From the NCBI GenBank assembly GCA_900762005.1, contig CAAFEV010000289.1, forward strand, positions 1 through 15,572: a DNA stretch of 15,572 nt, written 5' to 3'. The first letter of the stretch is position 1, and each line of letters starts with the position of its first letter. Both the position numbers and the translations under genes were made by a program. Positions 13,958-15,572 of the stretch are shown in pieces. Under the pieces are notes generated by a model. It saw only the letters and a list, made by a program, of their open reading frames with translations, did not search any database and had not been told where the DNA came from. The DNA is from an uncultured Oscillospiraceae bacterium (GTDB lineage Bacteria; Bacillota; Clostridia; Oscillospirales; Oscillospiraceae).

Positions 13958-14296
13958 ATGAAGCTATTAATCATTGTGTTGAACAAAGTGGAATATCTGG
14001 ATAAGCTGCTGACCAGATTCGGCAAGAGCCATATCCCCGGCGCGACAATTATTGACAGCCGGGGCATGGCGCAGGAGCTTGGCGAACACGACGAGCTGCG
14101 TTTTTTAGGTTCTCTGCGGCTGCTCATGAATCCGGCGCACAAGGAGAACAAAACAATTTTTATGGTCATTCCCGAAGAAAGCGTCGATACCGTTTCGCGC
14201 ATTGTCAACGAGGTAACCGGCGGCTTAGACAAGCCGGATACCGGCATTCTCTTCACCGTCCCGATTGACCGTGTGGAAGGGATGGGCAAATGCTGA
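13958..14296 (+). CDS. PII-like regulatory protein partner of the antiporter
   Basis: This 112-residue protein has the size and strand order of the PII superfamily: an initial MKLLIIVLNKVEYLDKLLTR strand-helix, a loop around residues 34-52 (SRGMAQELGEHDELRFLG), a second strand-helix (TIFMVIPEESVDTVSRIVNEV) and the late strand PDTGILFTVPIDRVEG, reminiscent of the GKIFV strand of PII. It lacks the T-loop tyrosine region and the other GlnB hallmarks, so it is a PII-like protein rather than GlnB/GlnK. GGAGG lies before the ATG. Its end overlaps the start of the antiporter gene by seven bases (14290-14296), so the two are co-translated. The likely role is gating or sensing for that transporter, possibly by binding an adenine nucleotide; the ligand is inference. 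Confidence 0.72.
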   Translation: MKLLIIVLNKVEYLDKLLTRFGKSHIPGATIIDSRGMAQELGEHDELRFLGSLRLLMNPAHKENKTIFMVIPEESVDTVSRIVNEVTGGLDKPDTGILFTVPIDRVEGMGKC

Positions 14297-15462
14297 ACAC
14301 GTTAACCGACCTTGCAATTATGATATTTGCCGGAATGTTCTGCGGCAGAATGATGAAGCACATCCGCCTACCCAATGTCACGGGCTATCTGATTGCAGGA
14401 CTTCTCATCGGCCCGAGCGTATTCGGGCTGCTAACCGAAGATTTCATGCAATCCATCAGCCTCGTCTCCGATGTTGCTCTGGGCTTCATTGCCTTTTCTA
14501 TCGGCAACGAGTTCAAAATGTCCTATTTCAAGCGTGTCGGCTCCGCACCGATTATCATTGCCTGTGCCGAGTCGCTTGTAGCGTCGCTGATTGTCACCGG
14601 GGGGCTGCTGATTGCTGGGGAGGATATCTCTCTGTCGCTGCTTCTGGGTGCAATCGCCGCCGCCACCGCACCCGCCGCGACGATTATGGTCATCAAGCAG
14701 TACCGCGCAAAGGGACCCATGACGGAAACCCTGCTGTCCGTCGTCGCGATTGACGACGCGACGACGCTGTTGATTTTTTCTTTGAGTGTCGCCGTTGCGC
14801 AGGCGGTGATGAACACGGGCGCATCGCTCGGCAACTCGCTTCTGGCTCCAGTCAAGGAAATCGGCGGCGCACTTGCCGTCGGTGCGGTGCTGGGCTTTAT
14901 CTTTCTGATTCCGCTGCGCTTTTTCAAAAAGCCGGGCAACCGTCTTTCGCTGATTATTGGCTTTCTGTTTGCCGGGCTCGGCATTTCCGAGTGGCTTGGT
15001 TTGTCCGACCTGCTACTGTGCATGACGATGGGCGCGGTAGTTGCGAATTTCTCCTCCGATGTCGATGAGATTATGGACTTGTGCGACGGGCTGACGCCAC
15101 CGATTTTTATGCTGTTCTTTGTTGCCTCGGGCGCGGATTTAAAGCTTTCCGTGCTGCCTACTGTCGGTTTAATCGGCGTTCTCTACATCGTTTTGCGCAT
15201 CATCGGCAAATGCGCGGGTACGATGGCAAGTGCCGCCCTGTGCAAATGTGATAAGAACGTGACAAAATACCTTGGCCCCTGCCTGCTGCCGCAGGCGGGT
15301 GTAGCCATTGGTCTGTCGCTGGTGGCAAGCGAGATGCTGCCGGCATATGCGGCGCAAATCCGCGCCGTGGTTTTGTGTGCCACACTGGTTTTTGAACTAA
15401 TCGGACCCGTCATCACAAAAATTTCCCTTAAAAAAGCCGGAGAGATTACAGGCAAATCGTAG
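14290..15462 (+). CDS. CPA2-type cation:proton antiporter (no regulatory domain)
   Basis: The 390-residue protein is a membrane antiporter of the monovalent cation:proton antiporter-2 type. It has RLPNVTGYLIAGLLIGPSVFG (26-46), typical of KefB/NapA-like exchangers, a TAPAATI segment (126-132), and the ion-binding VAIDDATTLLIF with Asp155-Asp156. The double aspartate suggests electrogenic Na+/H+-type exchange. There are about 11-12 hydrophobic segments. The protein ends after the membrane domain (KISLKKAGEITGKS): the TrkA-N/RCK module found in KefB/KefC is absent. The regulator is instead the preceding PII-like gene, which overlaps it by seven bases; a GGAAGGG stretch lies before the ATG. Cation specificity (Na+, K+) cannot be fixed from the sequence. 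Confidence 0.88.
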   Translation: MLNTLTDLAIMIFAGMFCGRMMKHIRLPNVTGYLIAGLLIGPSVFGLLTEDFMQSISLVSDVALGFIAFSIGNEFKMSYFKRVGSAPIIIACAESLVASLIVTGGLLIAGEDISLSLLLGAIAAATAPAATIMVIKQYRAKGPMTETLLSVVAIDDATTLLIFSLSVAVAQAVMNTGASLGNSLLAPVKEIGGALAVGAVLGFIFLIPLRFFKKPGNRLSLIIGFLFAGLGISEWLGLSDLLLCMTMGAVVANFSSDVDEIMDLCDGLTPPIFMLFFVASGADLKLSVLPTVGLIGVLYIVLRIIGKCAGTMASAALCKCDKNVTKYLGPCLLPQAGVAIGLSLVASEMLPAYAAQIRAVVLCATLVFELIGPVITKISLKKAGEITGKS

Positions 15463-15497
15463 CCGTTGCAAAAAAGCGGCTGTAAAAAATTCCAATG

Positions 15498-15542
15498 AAA
15501 AAACGGTTGCGGTCTGAAAGAGAGACTGTAACCGTTTTTTAT
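15498..15542 (+). terminator. Strong terminator of the PII-like/antiporter operon
   Basis: Arms 15498-15515 and 15523-15540 pair over 18 bp, with two G-U pairs and a 7-base loop. The T-run at 15535-15540 pairs with the A-run at 15498-15503, so it may work in both directions. A smaller AGCCG/CGGCT hairpin precedes it just after the stop. The last 30 bases of the window show nothing further. Confidence 0.9.
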
Positions 15543-15572
15543 TCGCTGTTTCTTTAAATGCCCTTCTTATTC

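Noticed and set aside
15512..15522. GTCTGAAAGAG matching the ECF promoter region at 9489-9499
   Set aside because: Here it forms the arm and loop of a terminator hairpin; an 11-base match at this position is best taken as chance.

Overview
This 15.6 kb window looks like an ordinary chromosomal stretch of a high-GC Firmicute. It is probably a gut-type Clostridia/Eubacteriales (Oscillospiraceae-like) genome. The evidence is indirect: strong AGGAGG-type ribosome binding sites, sigma-A promoters of the TTGACA-N17-TATAAT type, ATGA overlaps inside operons, a DUF1292 protein, a tandem-OB SSB-like protein, and a clostridial-style ECF sigma/anti-sigma pair. There are no RNA genes, insertion sequences, CRISPR arrays or phage genes. 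The species is inference.

Layout. 96-826 (minus): two half-length TauE/SafE (TSUP) membrane proteins, translationally coupled. 954-1577 (plus): tandem-OB single-stranded-DNA-binding protein, ending in a large hairpin. 1634-1900 (minus): DUF1292 protein with its own promoter. 1961-3944 (minus): a two-gene DNA/RNA maintenance operon, a DEDDh exonuclease with a zinc-ribbon-like tail followed by mutY. 4057-6276 (plus): an aconitase-superfamily hydratase, transcribed divergently from the exonuclease and ending in a strong terminator. 6336-9375 (minus): a BlaI-type repressor and an M56 (BlaR1-like) membrane metalloprotease. The ectodomain of that protease is not a penicillin-binding domain. Two dyad operators sit over their promoter. 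9531-11374 (plus): ECF sigma factor and membrane anti-sigma factor, divergent from the BlaI operon and behind a probable ECF-type self-promoter. 11629-12699 (minus): DUF2974 alpha/beta hydrolase. 12815-13867 (plus): a duplicated-P-loop ATPase whose second P-loop is degenerate. 13958-15462 (plus): a PII-like regulator overlapping a CPA2-type cation:proton antiporter that lacks its own regulatory domain, ended by an 18-bp terminator hairpin.

How they work together. Three local modules stand out. (1) The BlaI/M56 signalling pair and the ECF sigma/anti-sigma pair stand back to back across 155 bp. Both are membrane-to-promoter signalling systems, so this is an envelope-sensing island. (2) The exonuclease and mutY form a nucleic-acid maintenance operon. 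(3) The PII-like protein and antiporter form a transporter with a separate soluble regulator. No single unmistakably new system is evident. The best candidates for undescribed biology are the non-beta-lactam M56 sensor with its operators, the PII-like/antiporter pair, and the half-dead duplicated ATPase.
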